Shown piece after piece: positions 52,351 through 64,000 of a stretch of 64,000 nt of DNA. The translations under genes were made by a program, and so were the position numbers. The stretch lies in NCBI GenBank assembly GCA_022565695.1, contig JAIUME010000003.1, forward strand, positions 186,001 to 250,000, given 5' to 3'. The DNA is from Alcanivorax sp. (lineage in GTDB: Bacteria; Pseudomonadota; Gammaproteobacteria; Pseudomonadales; Alcanivoracaceae). The stretch's first letter is position 1, and each line of letters starts with the position of its first letter. The notes below the pieces were generated by a model. The model was not told the DNA's origin. It ran no database searches and saw nothing but the letters and a program-made list of their open reading frames with translations.

Positions 52351-54126
52351 ATGTCGATCAGAACCGTAACGTTTGATGCAGTCATTGTCGGTGGTGGTGG
52401 TGCGGGTATGCGCGCGTCGCTGCAGCTGGCCCAGTCCGGTTTCAAGACCGCGCTGATCTCCAAGGTGTTTCCGACCCGGTCGCACACCGTGTCCGCCCAG
52501 GGCGGCATCACCTGTGCCATTGCCAGCTCGGATCCTAACGACGACTGGCGCTGGCACATGTATGACACCGTCAAGGGCTCCGATTACATCGGCGACCAGG
52601 ATGCGGTGGAATACATGTGTTCGGTAGGCCCGGAAGCCGTGTTCGAGCTTGAGCACATGGGCTTGCCTTTCTCCCGTACTGAAGAGGGCCGTATCTATCA
52701 GCGTCCTTTCGGCGGGCAGTCCAAGAATTACGGTGAGGGCGGCCAGGCCGCGCGCACCTGTGCTGCGGCGGACCGTACCGGTCACGCGCTGCTGCACACG
52801 CTTTATCAGCAAAACGTCAAACACAACACCCAGTTCTACAGCGAATGGTTGGCCGTCGAGCTGGTGCAGAACGCCCAGGGCCAGGTGTGCGGCGTGATCG
52901 CGCTGTGCATCGAAACCGGTGAAGTGGTGTTCTTCAAGTCCAAGGCGACCGTGTTCGCGACCGGCGGGGCAGGGCGGATCTATGCCTCTACCACCAACGC
53001 GCTGATCAACACTGGCGATGGCATGGGCATGGCCCTGCGCGCTGGCGTGCCGGCGCAGGACATCGAAATGTGGCAGTTCCACCCCACCGGCATCTACGGT
53101 GCGGGCACGCTCGTGACCGAGGGTTGCCGTGGCGAGGGTGGCTACCTGATCAACAAGGACGGCGAGCGCTTCATGGAGCGTTATGCCCCCAATGCCAAGG
53201 ATCTTGCAGGCCGTGACGTGGTGGCCCGCTCCATGATGATGGAGATCCTGGACGGCCGCGGCTGTGGCCCGAACGGCGACCACGTGCTGCTGAAGCTGGA
53301 TCACCTGGGCGAGGAAGTCCTGCACAGCCGCCTGCCAGGCATCTGTGAATTGTCCAAGACCTTCGCCCACGTGGACCCGGTCAAGGCGCCGGTGCCGGTC
53401 GTGCCGACCTGCCACTACATGATGGGGGGTATCCCGGCCAATATTCACGGCCAGGCGCTGCGTCTCAGCGGTGGTCACGATGGCGATGACCAGATCATTG
53501 ACGGCTTGTTCGCTGTCGGCGAAGTAGCGTGCGTATCGGTACATGGCGCCAACCGTCTTGGCGGCAACTCGCTGCTGGATCTGGTGGTGTTTGGCCGGGC
53601 TGCGGGTCTGCATATCGAAGACGCGCTGCGCCAGGGCATGACCCAGGCAGAGCCGTCCTCAGACGATGTCGACAAGGCCATGGCGCGTATGCGGCGCTGG
53701 AATGACTCGGACAAGGGCGATTCGGTCACCGATCTGCGCAAAGAGCTGCAGCAGACCATGCAGAACCACTTCGGTGTGTTCCGTAAAGGGGACCTGATGG
53801 CCGAGGGCGTGAAGAAGCTGGCTGACCTGCGTGAGCGCATTGCCGGGGCCCATCTGACCGACAAGAGTAATGCCTTCAACACCGCCCGCGTCGAAGCGCT
53901 GGAGCTGGACAACCTGCTGGAAGTGGCCGAGGCCACTGCCATCGCTGCCGTAGGTCGTACCGAAAGCCGTGGCGCCCACTCGCGCTATGACTTCCCGGAT
54001 CGGGATGATGAGAACTGGCTGTGCCATTCCATCTATGACCCGCTGACCAAGCAGCTTGGCAAACGGGCGGTGAACTTTGCGCCGAAGACTGTCGAGACCT
54101 TCCAGCCGAAGGTTCGGACTTACTAA
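52351..54126 (+). CDS. sdhA: Succinate dehydrogenase flavoprotein subunit
   Basis: A 591-residue subunit oxidising succinate to fumarate. [15 protein letters not shown] binds [14 protein letters not shown] includes the His that bonds FAD covalently, and [25 protein letters not shown] and [15 protein letters not shown] form the dicarboxylate site. GGGAGG is upstream of ATG 52351, four bases after sdhD. Confidence 0.98.
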   Translation: MSIRTVTFDAVIVGGGGAGMRASLQLAQSGFKTALISKVFPTRSHTVSAQGGITCAIASSDPNDDWRWHMYDTVKGSDYIGDQDAVEYMCSVGPEAVFELEHMGLPFSRTEEGRIYQRPFGGQSKNYGEGGQAARTCAAADRTGHALLHTLYQQNVKHNTQFYSEWLAVELVQNAQGQVCGVIALCIETGEVVFFKSKATVFATGGAGRIYASTTNALINTGDGMGMALRAGVPAQDIEMWQFHPTGIYGAGTLVTEGCRGEGGYLINKDGERFMERYAPNAKDLAGRDVVARSMMMEILDGRGCGPNGDHVLLKLDHLGEEVLHSRLPGICELSKTFAHVDPVKAPVPVVPTCHYMMGGIPANIHGQALRLSGGHDGDDQIIDGLFAVGEVACVSVHGANRLGGNSLLDLVVFGRAAGLHIEDALRQGMTQAEPSSDDVDKAMARMRRWNDSDKGDSVTDLRKELQQTMQNHFGVFRKGDLMAEGVKKLADLRERIAGAHLTDKSNAFNTARVEALELDNLLEVAEATAIAAVGRTESRGAHSRYDFPDRDDENWLCHSIYDPLTKQLGKRAVNFAPKTVETFQPKVRTY

Positions 54127-54141
54127 CGGAGACTCGGGATC

Positions 54142-54858
54142 ATGAAAGTCAGTATCTATCGATACAACCCGGAGACCGACCGCGAGCCCTACATGCAGGA
54201 CTACGAGGTCGACATCGCAGGCAAGGACCTGATGGTGCTGGACGTTCTGGCCCTGATCAAGGACCGGGACTCCAGCCTGACCTACCGTCGTTCCTGCCGT
54301 GAAGGGGTCTGTGGCTCCGATGGCATGAACATCAACGGCAAGAACGGCCTGGCCTGCATCACGCCGCTGTCAGAAGTGGCGCCGGGCGTGCTGGAAGGCA
54401 AGAAGCCACTGGTCGTGCGGCCCTTGCCGGGCCTGCCGGTGATTCGTGATCTGGCGGTGGACATGACCATGTTCTACAACCAGTACGAGAAGGTGAAACC
54501 CTACCTGATCAACGAGACGCCAGCACCGGCCATCGAGCGGCTGCAGACGCCGGAGGACCGGGCCAAGATCGACGGTCTCTACGAATGCATCCTGTGTGCC
54601 TGCTGCTCCACCAGCTGTCCTTCATTCTGGTGGAATCCGGAGAAGTTCCTGGGTCCTGCGGCCCTGCTGCAGTCCTACCGCTTCCTGGCAGACAGTCGCG
54701 ATCAGGCCACCACCGAGCGGCTCGGGCATCTGGACGATCCGTTCTCCCTGTTCCGCTGCCGTGGCATCATGAACTGTGTCAGCGTCTGCCCCAAGGGGCT
54801 GAATCCGACCAGGGCGATCGGCCATATCCGCTCCATGCTGCTTGAGCGGGCGGTGTAG
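54142..54858 (+). CDS. sdhB: Succinate dehydrogenase iron-sulfur subunit
   Basis: A 238-residue subunit passing electrons from FAD to quinone. SCREGVCGSDGMNINGKNG with the following ACIT forms the [2Fe-2S] site, CILCACCSTSCPSFWW and CRGIMNCVSVCPKGL bind the [4Fe-4S] and [3Fe-4S] clusters. Last gene before a terminator, so sdhCDAB can be expressed apart from suc. Confidence 0.98.
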   Translation: MKVSIYRYNPETDREPYMQDYEVDIAGKDLMVLDVLALIKDRDSSLTYRRSCREGVCGSDGMNINGKNGLACITPLSEVAPGVLEGKKPLVVRPLPGLPVIRDLAVDMTMFYNQYEKVKPYLINETPAPAIERLQTPEDRAKIDGLYECILCACCSTSCPSFWWNPEKFLGPAALLQSYRFLADSRDQATTERLGHLDDPFSLFRCRGIMNCVSVCPKGLNPTRAIGHIRSMLLERAV

Positions 54859-54889
54859 TGCAGGTGTTAGCGCAGTACGAGTAGTGAAG

Positions 54890-54915
54890 AAAGCGGCCGA
54901 CAGGCCGCTTTTTTT
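54890..54915 (+). terminator. Intrinsic terminator after sdhB
   Basis: AAAGCGGCC and GGCCGCTTT pair around GACA, followed by a T-run of seven. Confidence 0.94.
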
Positions 54916-55192
54916 GGTCCATGGCGAATCAGCGGCCGTTGCAGGGGGCTATCTATAGACCAAAGTCCATGGGAAACGGTCATTTTTTGCCTTTTGCGTC
55001 TAACAATAAGGCGTGAAACTCGCTACACTTGTCAGAGGTCGGGGCCACCCCCCACCAACACATATCTGTATCGGTAGAGTCGGCGCTCACAAAGCGCCGG
55101 TTCTGTAATTTACACGCGGGAAACGGGCGATCCCCCTGCGCAGTATCTGGCCTCAGGGGGCCTGTCCCTTCTTCCGAGAAGGAACGGACACG
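54916..55192 (+). promoter_or_regulatory. sucA leader with two potential hairpins
   Basis: Two stem-loops can form: CGGCGCT-CACAA-AGCGCCG (55081-55099) and CCCCCTG (55132-55138) with CAGGGGG (55154-55160). The sucA ribosome-binding site AAGGA lies about 30 bases further on. A separate suc promoter is implied by the terminator before it; I cannot place its boxes with confidence. Confidence 0.4.
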
Positions 55193-58030
55193 ATGCAAGA
55201 CAGTTTCATGCAGCGCCAGTGGGCCTCCTCCCACATCGGGGGCAGCAATGCCGCCTATGTTGATGAACTGTACGAATCCTATCTGACTGATCCCAACTCT
55301 GTGCCGGAAGACTGGCGCGCCTACTTCGAAAAGCTCCCCAGCGTCGAAGGTAACGTGGAATCCGATCTTCCCCACGGTGCCGTACGCGAATACTTCCTCC
55401 TGCAAGCCAAGAATCGCTCCCGAGTGCAGAAATTCGGCGCCGGTGCTGTCAGCACCGAGCACGAACGACGCCAGGTGCGGGTGCTGCATCTGATTGCGGC
55501 ATACCGTAACCGGGGGCATCAGGTGGCGAGCCTGGACCCGCTGGGTCTGATGGAGCGTGAGGATGTCGCGGACCTGGAGCTGGCGCACCACGGCCTGAGT
55601 CAGGCAGATCTGGATACCGTATTTCAGACAGGCAACCTCTTTATTGGCAAGCCGGAAGCGACCCTGCGGGAGATCGTCGACTGCTTGCGCGGTACTTATT
55701 GCTCCACCGTGGGCGCTGAGTACATGCACATCGTCAATACGGCGGAAAAACGCTGGTTGCAGCAGCGCCTGGAGAGCGTGCGCAGCCATCCCCAGTACGG
55801 GGATGAAGTGCGCCGCCATATCTTCGAGCGGCTTTCCGCTGCCGAGGGGCTGGAGAAGTATCTCGGCAGTCGTTACCCGGGGACCAAGCGGTTCGGTCTC
55901 GAGGGTGGTGAGTCACTGATCCCGCTGGTGGATGAAGTGATTCAGCGTGCTGGCAGCTATGGCGTCAAGGAAATCGTCATCGGCATGGCCCATCGCGGCC
56001 GCCTCAATGTGCTGGTCAACACCCTGGGCAAGAGCCCGGCCGATCTGTTCGGCGAATTCGAGGGCAAGACGTTCAACGAGCACGGTTCCGGCGACGTCAA
56101 ATACCATCAGGGCTTTTCCTCCAACGTGCAGACCCCGGGCGGGGAAGTGCATCTGGCGATGGCCTTCAACCCCTCCCACCTGGAGATCGTCTCCCCGGTA
56201 GTGGAAGGCTCGGTGCGGGCACGTCAGGAGCGGCGCTCGGATGGTGACGGCGATCAGGTCGTGCCGCTGCTGTTGCACGGCGACGCAGCTTTTGCCGGCC
56301 AGGGTGTGGTCATGGAGACATTCCAGATGTCCCAGACCCGCGGCTTCAAGACCGGCGGAACGGTACACGTGATCATCAACAACCAGGTTGGTTTCACCAC
56401 CAGCCGTCGTGAAGATGCGCGCTCTACAGAATACTGTACTGATGTTGCCAAGATGGTTCAGGCGCCGATTTTCCATGTCAACGGCGACGACCCTGAAGCG
56501 GTGTTCTTTGTCACCCAGGTGGCGATGGATTACCGCATGCAGTTCAAGAAAGATGTCGTCATCGATCTGATCTGCTATCGCCGTCTGGGCCACAACGAAG
56601 CGGACGAGCCCTCTGCGACGCAGCCGCTGATGTACAAGAAGATCAAGTCTGTACCGACCACGCGCAGCATCTATGCCGAGCGGTTGATCAGTGCAGGCGT
56701 GATCTCCGAGGCAGAAAGCGACCGCATGGCGGAGGAGTACCGGAACAATCTTGACCAGGGCAACCACGTGGTCAAGTCGCTGGTGCGCGAGCCTAACAAG
56801 GCACTGTTCGTGGATTGGTCCCCCTACATCGGGCACCAGGTCGCGGATGACTGGGATACCGGCTTCAAGCTCAAGAAGATGCAGGGCCTGGCCACCCAGC
56901 TCGAGACATTGCCCGAGGGGTTTGTGGCCCAGCGGCAAGTGAAAAAGATACTGGAAGACCGTCGCAAGATGACGGCGGGCGCGTTGCCGATCAACTGGGG
57001 CTACGCCGAGACACTGGCTTACGCCACCCTGATTGATCAGGGGTTTCCGGTGCGCCTGACCGGGCAGGATTGCGGTCGCGGGACTTTCTCTCATCGCCAT
57101 GCGGTGCTGCACAACCAGAAGAACGGTGAGTCTTACGTACCGTTGCGGCACCTCTATGCAGAACAGCCGGCCTTCGAGATCTATGACACCTTGTTGTCAG
57201 AGGAAGCCGTGCTCGCCTTCGAGTATGGCTACGCAACGACCGCGCCCAAATCACTGGTGATCTGGGAAGCCCAGTTCGGTGATTTTGCCAACGGCGCCCA
57301 GGTGGTTATCGATCAGTTCATTTCATCCGGTGAAGCCAAGTGGGCCCGCGTCTGCGGCCTGACGCTGCTGTTGCCCCATGGCTATGAGGGGCAGGGGCCT
57401 GAGCACTCTTCAGCGCGTCTGGAGCGTTTCCTGCAATTGTGCGCAGAGCACAACATGCAGGTCTGCATGCCCACGACGCCCGCGCAGATATTCCACCTGT
57501 TGCGCCGTCAGGCCATTCGCCCGCTGCGCAAGCCGTTGATCGTGATGAGCCCGAAAAGCCTGTTGCGGCACAAGCGCGCGATTTCATCACTGGATGAACT
57601 CGCAGGCGGCCGCTTTGAAACGGTGCTCTCTGAACAGGACGAGATTGATGCCGACAAGGTACAGCGCGTCATCCTGTGTAGCGGGAAGGTGTACTACGAC
57701 CTGTTGGAGAAGCGCGAGGCAGACGGTATTGATGATGTCGCGATTGTGCGCGTAGAGCAGCTTTACCCGTTTCCCGAGGAGCGCCTTTATGAGGTCCTTT
57801 CGGCATACAAGAAGCTGAAGACGGTGGTCTGGTGTCAGGAGGAGCCCATGAATCAAGGCGCCTGGTATTGCAGCCAGCACCATATGCGCAACGTGACAAC
57901 ACGGCTTAGCCGCAAGCTCAACCTGCTTTACGCAGGGCGGGATTCGGCGGCGGCTCCGGCGGCCGGTCTGATGTCCCAGCATGTTGCGCAGCAACAGAAG
58001 CTGGTGCAGGACGCGTTCGAGATCAAATAA
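55193..58030 (+). CDS. sucA: 2-oxoglutarate dehydrogenase E1 component
   Basis: A 945-residue thiamine-diphosphate decarboxylase. The N-terminal helix MQRQWASSHIGGSNAAYVDE is the E2-binding segment. IGMAHRGRLNVLVN, SGDVKYHQGFSSN, NGDDPEAVF and DLICYRRLGHNEADEP are the active-site and cofactor motifs. Length is standard (933-943 in relatives). ATG 55193 has AAGGA upstream. Confidence 0.98.
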   Translation: MQDSFMQRQWASSHIGGSNAAYVDELYESYLTDPNSVPEDWRAYFEKLPSVEGNVESDLPHGAVREYFLLQAKNRSRVQKFGAGAVSTEHERRQVRVLHLIAAYRNRGHQVASLDPLGLMEREDVADLELAHHGLSQADLDTVFQTGNLFIGKPEATLREIVDCLRGTYCSTVGAEYMHIVNTAEKRWLQQRLESVRSHPQYGDEVRRHIFERLSAAEGLEKYLGSRYPGTKRFGLEGGESLIPLVDEVIQRAGSYGVKEIVIGMAHRGRLNVLVNTLGKSPADLFGEFEGKTFNEHGSGDVKYHQGFSSNVQTPGGEVHLAMAFNPSHLEIVSPVVEGSVRARQERRSDGDGDQVVPLLLHGDAAFAGQGVVMETFQMSQTRGFKTGGTVHVIINNQVGFTTSRREDARSTEYCTDVAKMVQAPIFHVNGDDPEAVFFVTQVAMDYRMQFKKDVVIDLICYRRLGHNEADEPSATQPLMYKKIKSVPTTRSIYAERLISAGVISEAESDRMAEEYRNNLDQGNHVVKSLVREPNKALFVDWSPYIGHQVADDWDTGFKLKKMQGLATQLETLPEGFVAQRQVKKILEDRRKMTAGALPINWGYAETLAYATLIDQGFPVRLTGQDCGRGTFSHRHAVLHNQKNGESYVPLRHLYAEQPAFEIYDTLLSEEAVLAFEYGYATTAPKSLVIWEAQFGDFANGAQVVIDQFISSGEAKWARVCGLTLLLPHGYEGQGPEHSSARLERFLQLCAEHNMQVCMPTTPAQIFHLLRRQAIRPLRKPLIVMSPKSLLRHKRAISSLDELAGGRFETVLSEQDEIDADKVQRVILCSGKVYYDLLEKREADGIDDVAIVRVEQLYPFPEERLYEVLSAYKKLKTVVWCQEEPMNQGAWYCSQHHMRNVTTRLSRKLNLLYAGRDSAAAPAAGLMSQHVAQQQKLVQDAFEIK

Positions 58031-58063
58031 TTTCCAGAATTGAATCGGAATCAAGGGCATAAC

Positions 58064-60813
<2,750 letters not shown>

Positions 60814-60821
60814 ACGGGTTG

Positions 60822-60860
60822 TCAGGCCGCGTTACCCAAAAGGAGCGCGGCCTGATTGTT
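60822..60860 (+). terminator. Intercistronic hairpin between lpd and sucC
   Basis: TCAGGCCGCG (60822-60831) and CGCGGCCTGA (60846-60855) pair perfectly across a 14-base loop, followed by TTGTTT. A weak terminator or RNA-processing stem that may lower sucCD relative to sucAB-lpd. TATAAT at about 60873 downstream may be a promoter -10 box. Confidence 0.5.
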
Positions 60861-60890
60861 TAGAGTAAGTCTATATAATGGAAATCTGAC

Positions 60891-62060
60891 ATGAACCTGC
60901 ATGAATATCAGGGCAAGCAGCTGTTTGCCGAATACGGGTTGCCGGTCTCTACGGGCTTTGCCTGTGACACACCCGAGGAAGTCGCGGCGAAAGCAAAAGA
61001 AATCGGTGGTACACGCTGGGTGGTCAAAGCCCAGGTGCACGCCGGTGGCCGTGGTAAAGCCGGCGGTGTGAAGCTGGTCGAATCCCCGGAAGATGCTGCT
61101 GCCTTTGCGCGCAAATGGCTGGGCCAGCGCCTGGTCACCTTCCAGACCGATGAGCGCGGTCAGCCGGTCTCCAAGATTCTGGTAGAAACATGTACGGATA
61201 TTGCCGATGAGCTGTATCTGGGCGCAGTGGTCGATCGTGCGACCCGTCGCGTTGTGTTCATGGCCTCCACCGAAGGTGGTGTAGAAATCGAGAAAGTGGC
61301 CGAAGAAACGCCGGAGAAAATTCTCAGGGCGGTTATCGACCCATTGGTAGGCGCGCAGCCTTACCAGGGCCGCGAGCTTGCCTTCCAGCTCGGCCTCAAG
61401 GGGGATCTGGTCAAGCAGTTCGTGAAGATCTTCATGGGGCTGGCCAAGCTGTTCGAAGAGAAAGACCTCGCACTGCTGGAAATCAACCCGCTGGTCATCA
61501 CCGAGCAGGGCAATCTGCACTGCCTGGATGCCAAACTGGGTATCGACGGTAGCGCGCTGTATCGCCATCCGGAACTGAAAGCGCTGGAAGATCCCAGCCA
61601 GGAAGATCCGCGTGAGCGTCGTGCAGCCCAGTGGGATCTGAACTACGTGGCGCTCGAGGGTAATATCGGTTGCATGGTGAATGGCGCCGGTCTGGCCATG
61701 GGCACCATGGATATCGTCAAGCTCAAGGGCGGGGCGCCGGCCAACTTCCTGGATGTCGGCGGCGGTGCCACCAAAGAGCGTGTGACCGAGGCCTTCAAGA
61801 TCATCCTGTCCGATGACCAGGTCAAGGGTGTGCTGGTGAATATTTTCGGCGGCATCGTGCGCTGTGACCTGATCGCAGACGGGATTCTCGGTGCGGTGAA
61901 GGAAGTCGGCGTGCAGGTGCCCGTCGTGGTGCGCCTGGAAGGGAACAATGCCGAGCTGGGCTCGAAGAAGCTGGCCGAGAGTGGCCTGAATATCATTGCG
62001 GCCAAGAGTTTTGATGATGCCGCTGAACAGATCGTGAAAGCCGTCGGGGGTGCAGCGTGA
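60891..62060 (+). CDS. sucC: Succinyl-CoA synthetase beta subunit
   Basis: A 389-residue ATP-grasp subunit. [16 protein letters not shown] start, [17 protein letters not shown] nucleotide site, LEINPLV metal site and [16 protein letters not shown] CoA-ligase part. Works with SucD to make ATP/GTP from succinyl-CoA. Ends in a 4-base overlap with sucD. Confidence 0.98.
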   Translation: MNLHEYQGKQLFAEYGLPVSTGFACDTPEEVAAKAKEIGGTRWVVKAQVHAGGRGKAGGVKLVESPEDAAAFARKWLGQRLVTFQTDERGQPVSKILVETCTDIADELYLGAVVDRATRRVVFMASTEGGVEIEKVAEETPEKILRAVIDPLVGAQPYQGRELAFQLGLKGDLVKQFVKIFMGLAKLFEEKDLALLEINPLVITEQGNLHCLDAKLGIDGSALYRHPELKALEDPSQEDPRERRAAQWDLNYVALEGNIGCMVNGAGLAMGTMDIVKLKGGAPANFLDVGGGATKERVTEAFKIILSDDQVKGVLVNIFGGIVRCDLIADGILGAVKEVGVQVPVVVRLEGNNAELGSKKLAESGLNIIAAKSFDDAAEQIVKAVGGAA

Positions 62061-62932
62061 GCGTACTGATTGATAAAGATACCAAAGTCATTTGTCAGGG
62101 CTTCACCGGTGCGCAGGGCACGTTCCACTCCGAGCAGGCCATTGCTTACGGCACGAAGATGGTCGGCGGTGTGACGCCGGGCAAGGGCGGCCAGACGCAT
62201 CTGGGCCTGCCAGTGTTCGATACCGTCCGCGAAGCGATCGAGAAGACCGGCGCCACCGCATCAGTGATCTATGTCCCGGCGGCGTTCTGCAAGGATTCGA
62301 TCATCGAAGCGGCGGATGCCGGTATCGAACTGATCGTTTGCATCACAGAGGGCATTCCCACACTGGATATGCTGTACGTGAAAGAGTACATCACCCGCAA
62401 GGAAGGCGTACGCCTGATCGGGCCCAACTGTCCCGGCATCATCACGCCGGGCGCCTGCAAGATCGGCATCATGCCCGGGCATATCCATCAGCCGGGCAAA
62501 GTGGGTATCGTGTCGCGCTCCGGCACCCTGACCTATGAAGCCGTCAACCAGACCACCACGCTGGGTTTCGGACAGTCCACCTGTATCGGTATTGGCGGCG
62601 ACCCGATTCCGGGTACCACCTTCATTGACGCGCTGGAGCTGTTCCAGAATGACCCGCAGACCGAGGCCATCATCATGGTCGGCGAGATTGGTGGTACGGC
62701 AGAAGACGAAGCGGCGGCGTATATCAAGGCCCACGTGACCAAGCCTGTCGTGTCCTATATCGCTGGCGTGACTGCGCCGGCAGGTAAGCGGATGGGGCAT
62801 GCCGGCGCAATTATTGCCGGCGGCAAAGGCACTGCAGATGAAAAGTTTGCGGTACTGGAAGAGGCTGGTGTGAGAACGGTGCGCAATCCCGCACAGATCG
62901 GTCAGGCCCTGAAGGAACTGACTGGCTGGTAA
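62057..62932 (+). CDS. sucD: Succinyl-CoA synthetase alpha subunit
   Basis: A 291-residue subunit with CoA-binding [16 protein letters not shown], and [17 protein letters not shown] carrying the phosphorylated active-site His. GTG start at 62057 overlaps the sucC stop (GTGA). Last gene of the operon; terminator follows. Confidence 0.98.
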   Translation: MSVLIDKDTKVICQGFTGAQGTFHSEQAIAYGTKMVGGVTPGKGGQTHLGLPVFDTVREAIEKTGATASVIYVPAAFCKDSIIEAADAGIELIVCITEGIPTLDMLYVKEYITRKEGVRLIGPNCPGIITPGACKIGIMPGHIHQPGKVGIVSRSGTLTYEAVNQTTTLGFGQSTCIGIGGDPIPGTTFIDALELFQNDPQTEAIIMVGEIGGTAEDEAAAYIKAHVTKPVVSYIAGVTAPAGKRMGHAGAIIAGGKGTADEKFAVLEEAGVRTVRNPAQIGQALKELTGW

Positions 62933-62956
62933 GGGAAAGGCAACAGCCTGAATCAG

Positions 62957-62982
62957 AAAAGCCGGCGAAAGCCGGCTTTTTT
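62957..62982 (+). terminator. Intrinsic terminator after sucD
   Basis: AAAAGCCGGC-GAAA-GCCGGCTTTTTT, a GNRA-type tetraloop with a perfect stem. Confidence 0.96.
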
Positions 62983-63030
62983 GTGGCCCCGGGTTGCGAC
63001 GACAGAGCCGGGCCCTGTCGATGGGGGGTA

Positions 63031-63270
63031 TTAATGCAGCGTGTCGTCGTCCTCCAGATCAAAGGCTTCATAGCCATTGAGCTCTCGTGCGAGCCGGCGC
63101 TGCTCCAGGCGATCCTCGATCCTGTGTCGCATATCCAGGTTGAAGCCTCTGGAACGCGGGGTGGGTTCGTCCTGTTCCTCTTCGGCTTCTTCGTCGAGAA
63201 AATCGATGTCCTCATTCATCAGCATCTCATCCGTATCGTCATAGTCGTGCTCAGCGCGATGATCGGTCAT
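63031..63270 (-). CDS. PA3496-family small acidic protein
   Basis: A 79-residue protein: strongly acidic N-terminal half (DYDDTDEMLMNEDIDFLDEE), then a basic helical segment (RGFNLDMRHRIEDRLEQRRL) and a terminal ELNGYEAFDLEDDD. This arrangement matches the PA3496 family, named as putative envelope integrity proteins in Pseudomonas; role unproven. GGAGGG precedes ATG 63270. Confidence 0.82.
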   Translation of the reverse strand: MTDHRAEHDYDDTDEMLMNEDIDFLDEEAEEEQDEPTPRSRGFNLDMRHRIEDRLEQRRLARELNGYEAFDLEDDDTLH

Positions 63271-63320
63271 GGCAGGCCCTCCTGCTAATACCACTCAACT
63301 TGACTGTTCAGCTTCAGCGT

Positions 63321-63369
63321 CAACTTCAACTTCAACTTGCCAGTTACCCCGTCCCCGGCAGGGGGGGGG
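63321..63369. repeat. Hexamer repeats and a nine-G tract
   Basis: Three copies of CAACTT (63321-63338), preceded by two degenerate copies, and then a run of nine G at 63361-63369. No gene is present in 63271-63534; the tract is in the divergent/tandem spacer upstream of the small protein gene. Confidence 0.85.
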
Positions 63370-63534
63370 CGGGCTGGGCGGGACCGCCGGTCGCCGTTTT
63401 CAGTCCACAGCGCCTGTATACCGCCGACTTTTGTCCTTGACAAGAAAAAAATAACGAAAAAGGCATACCGTTTGTCGGGCGATGACCGGCCGCTGGCCGG
63501 TCGCCTTTCCTGGCGGGCTCAGGGGGGCTGGCAG

Positions 63535-64000
63535 TCAGTGGTCCGAGCGGCGGTCGCGCGTGAAGATAACGGCAAAAATGCCGCTGGCGATGACGACGGC
63601 CATGCCGGCAAAGGCCAGGCCGCCGGGCAGTTCACGCCAGAGCCACCAGTCCAGCAGGCCAGCCACGGGCACTGCCGCATAGCTCAGCGGGGCGATCAGG
63701 CTGGTGGGTGCATGACTGTAGGCGCGGGTGTAGAGCACCATGGTGAGAAAGATCGACAGGCCGATGTAGAGCATGCCGCTGGCTGCCAGCAGGGACACCG
63801 GCTGCAGATTCAGCAGCGCCATGGGCGTGCTGGCGACAAAGGAAATCCCGAAGTAGTAGAACAGGATGCGGCTGGCAGGCTCGCTGGTGGACAGGGCCCG
63901 GGTGGTGGCCATGGAGATGGCGAGGGCCAGCCCTGCAGCAATGCCCAGCAGGTGCCCGGCCTGAATGCCCTCACTGGCGGGGCCCAGGATCATCAGGATG
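63535..64000 (-). CDS. EamA/DMT-family transporter (C-terminal part, runs off the right edge)
   Basis: The visible ~155 residues hold five hydrophobic helices (LLGIAAGLALAISMATTRAL, ILFYYFGISFVASTPMALL, MLYIGLSIFLTMVLYTRAY, PLSYAAVPVAGLLDWWLW, AFAGMAVVIASGIFAVI) with the second EamA repeat ending and the APLSYAAVPVAGLLDWWLW signature. Exports small metabolites or amino acids; substrate unknown. The N-terminal half lies outside the window. Confidence 0.87.
   Translation of the reverse strand, partial: ILMILGPASEGIQAGHLLGIAAGLALAISMATTRALSTSEPASRILFYYFGISFVASTPMALLNLQPVSLLAASGMLYIGLSIFLTMVLYTRAYSHAPTSLIAPLSYAAVPVAGLLDWWLWRELPGGLAFAGMAVVIASGIFAVIFTRDRRSDH

Noticed and set aside
51844-53613. 589-residue open frame on the minus strand
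   Set aside because: Antisense shadow of sdhC/sdhD/sdhA, which are unambiguous.
55913-57151. 412-residue open frame on the minus strand
   Set aside because: Antisense to sucA; sequence has no domain features.

Overview
The window is about 60% GC, densely coded and laid out like the chromosome of a gammaproteobacterium of the Pseudomonas/Oceanospirillum side, most plausibly an Alcanivorax-like marine lipid or alkane degrader. The evidence is the conserved synteny: gltA divergent from sdhCDAB-sucAB-lpd-sucCD; gltX followed by tRNA-Ala(GGC) and tRNA-Glu(UUC); yciI-yciB divergent from rnm-yciO-trpS-scpAB-rluB; an ABC-exporter ATPase divergent from tesA. Several acyl-CoA-type enzymes fit a lipid-centred lifestyle. 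The genus is an inference; no rRNA or other species marker is present.

Layout. 1-6115: ABC ATPase fragment, tesA, DUF924 protein, a large DUF349 protein, a DUF4124/gluzincin-like secreted protein and a PlsC-type acyltransferase. 6344-8921: an alpha-methylacyl-CoA racemase-like enzyme and a secreted, probably outer-membrane protein. 8943-16487: an SH3-domain membrane protein, yciI, yciB, then the PHP/YciO/TrpS/ScpA/ScpB/RluB run. 16579-24200: an OmpA-family protein, rsmE, a MoxR-VWA pair, a YqjD/E/K-like membrane-stress cluster and an alpha/beta hydrolase. 24289-31216: M61 peptidase, HrpA helicase and a KAS III-like synthase. 31389-34577: a small acidic secreted peptide, a complete three-gene MNIO-type RiPP cluster (hvfABC/bufABC type, copper-related by family knowledge), and mlaA. 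34596-39698: TerB-like, transaldolase, dusA, a DUF4399 lipoprotein, gltX and two tRNAs.

39700-47650 is the accessory segment. Directly behind tRNA-Glu lie a cupin plus DUF5701-like pair, an AT-rich SDR gene, a lipoprotein pair, SnoaL-like and DUF6624 genes and an FN3 lipoprotein, interspersed with short dispersed repeats. From 47679 the sequence returns to core: APH-type kinase, a 3-hydroxyisobutyrate dehydrogenase-family enzyme, gltA, and the full sdh-suc-lpd TCA-cycle operon ending in a strong terminator; then a small PA3496-family protein and a truncated EamA transporter.

The most interesting system is the hvfABC cluster at 31820-33697: a signal-peptide precursor with six perfect EGKCG pentapeptides, a DUF692 multinuclear iron enzyme whose start and ribosome-binding site sit inside the last repeat of the precursor, and a DUF2063 partner. 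The same window carries other tandem repeats of 15-bp period at gene ends, and an uncharacterised cupin/DUF5701 cassette behind the tRNAs.
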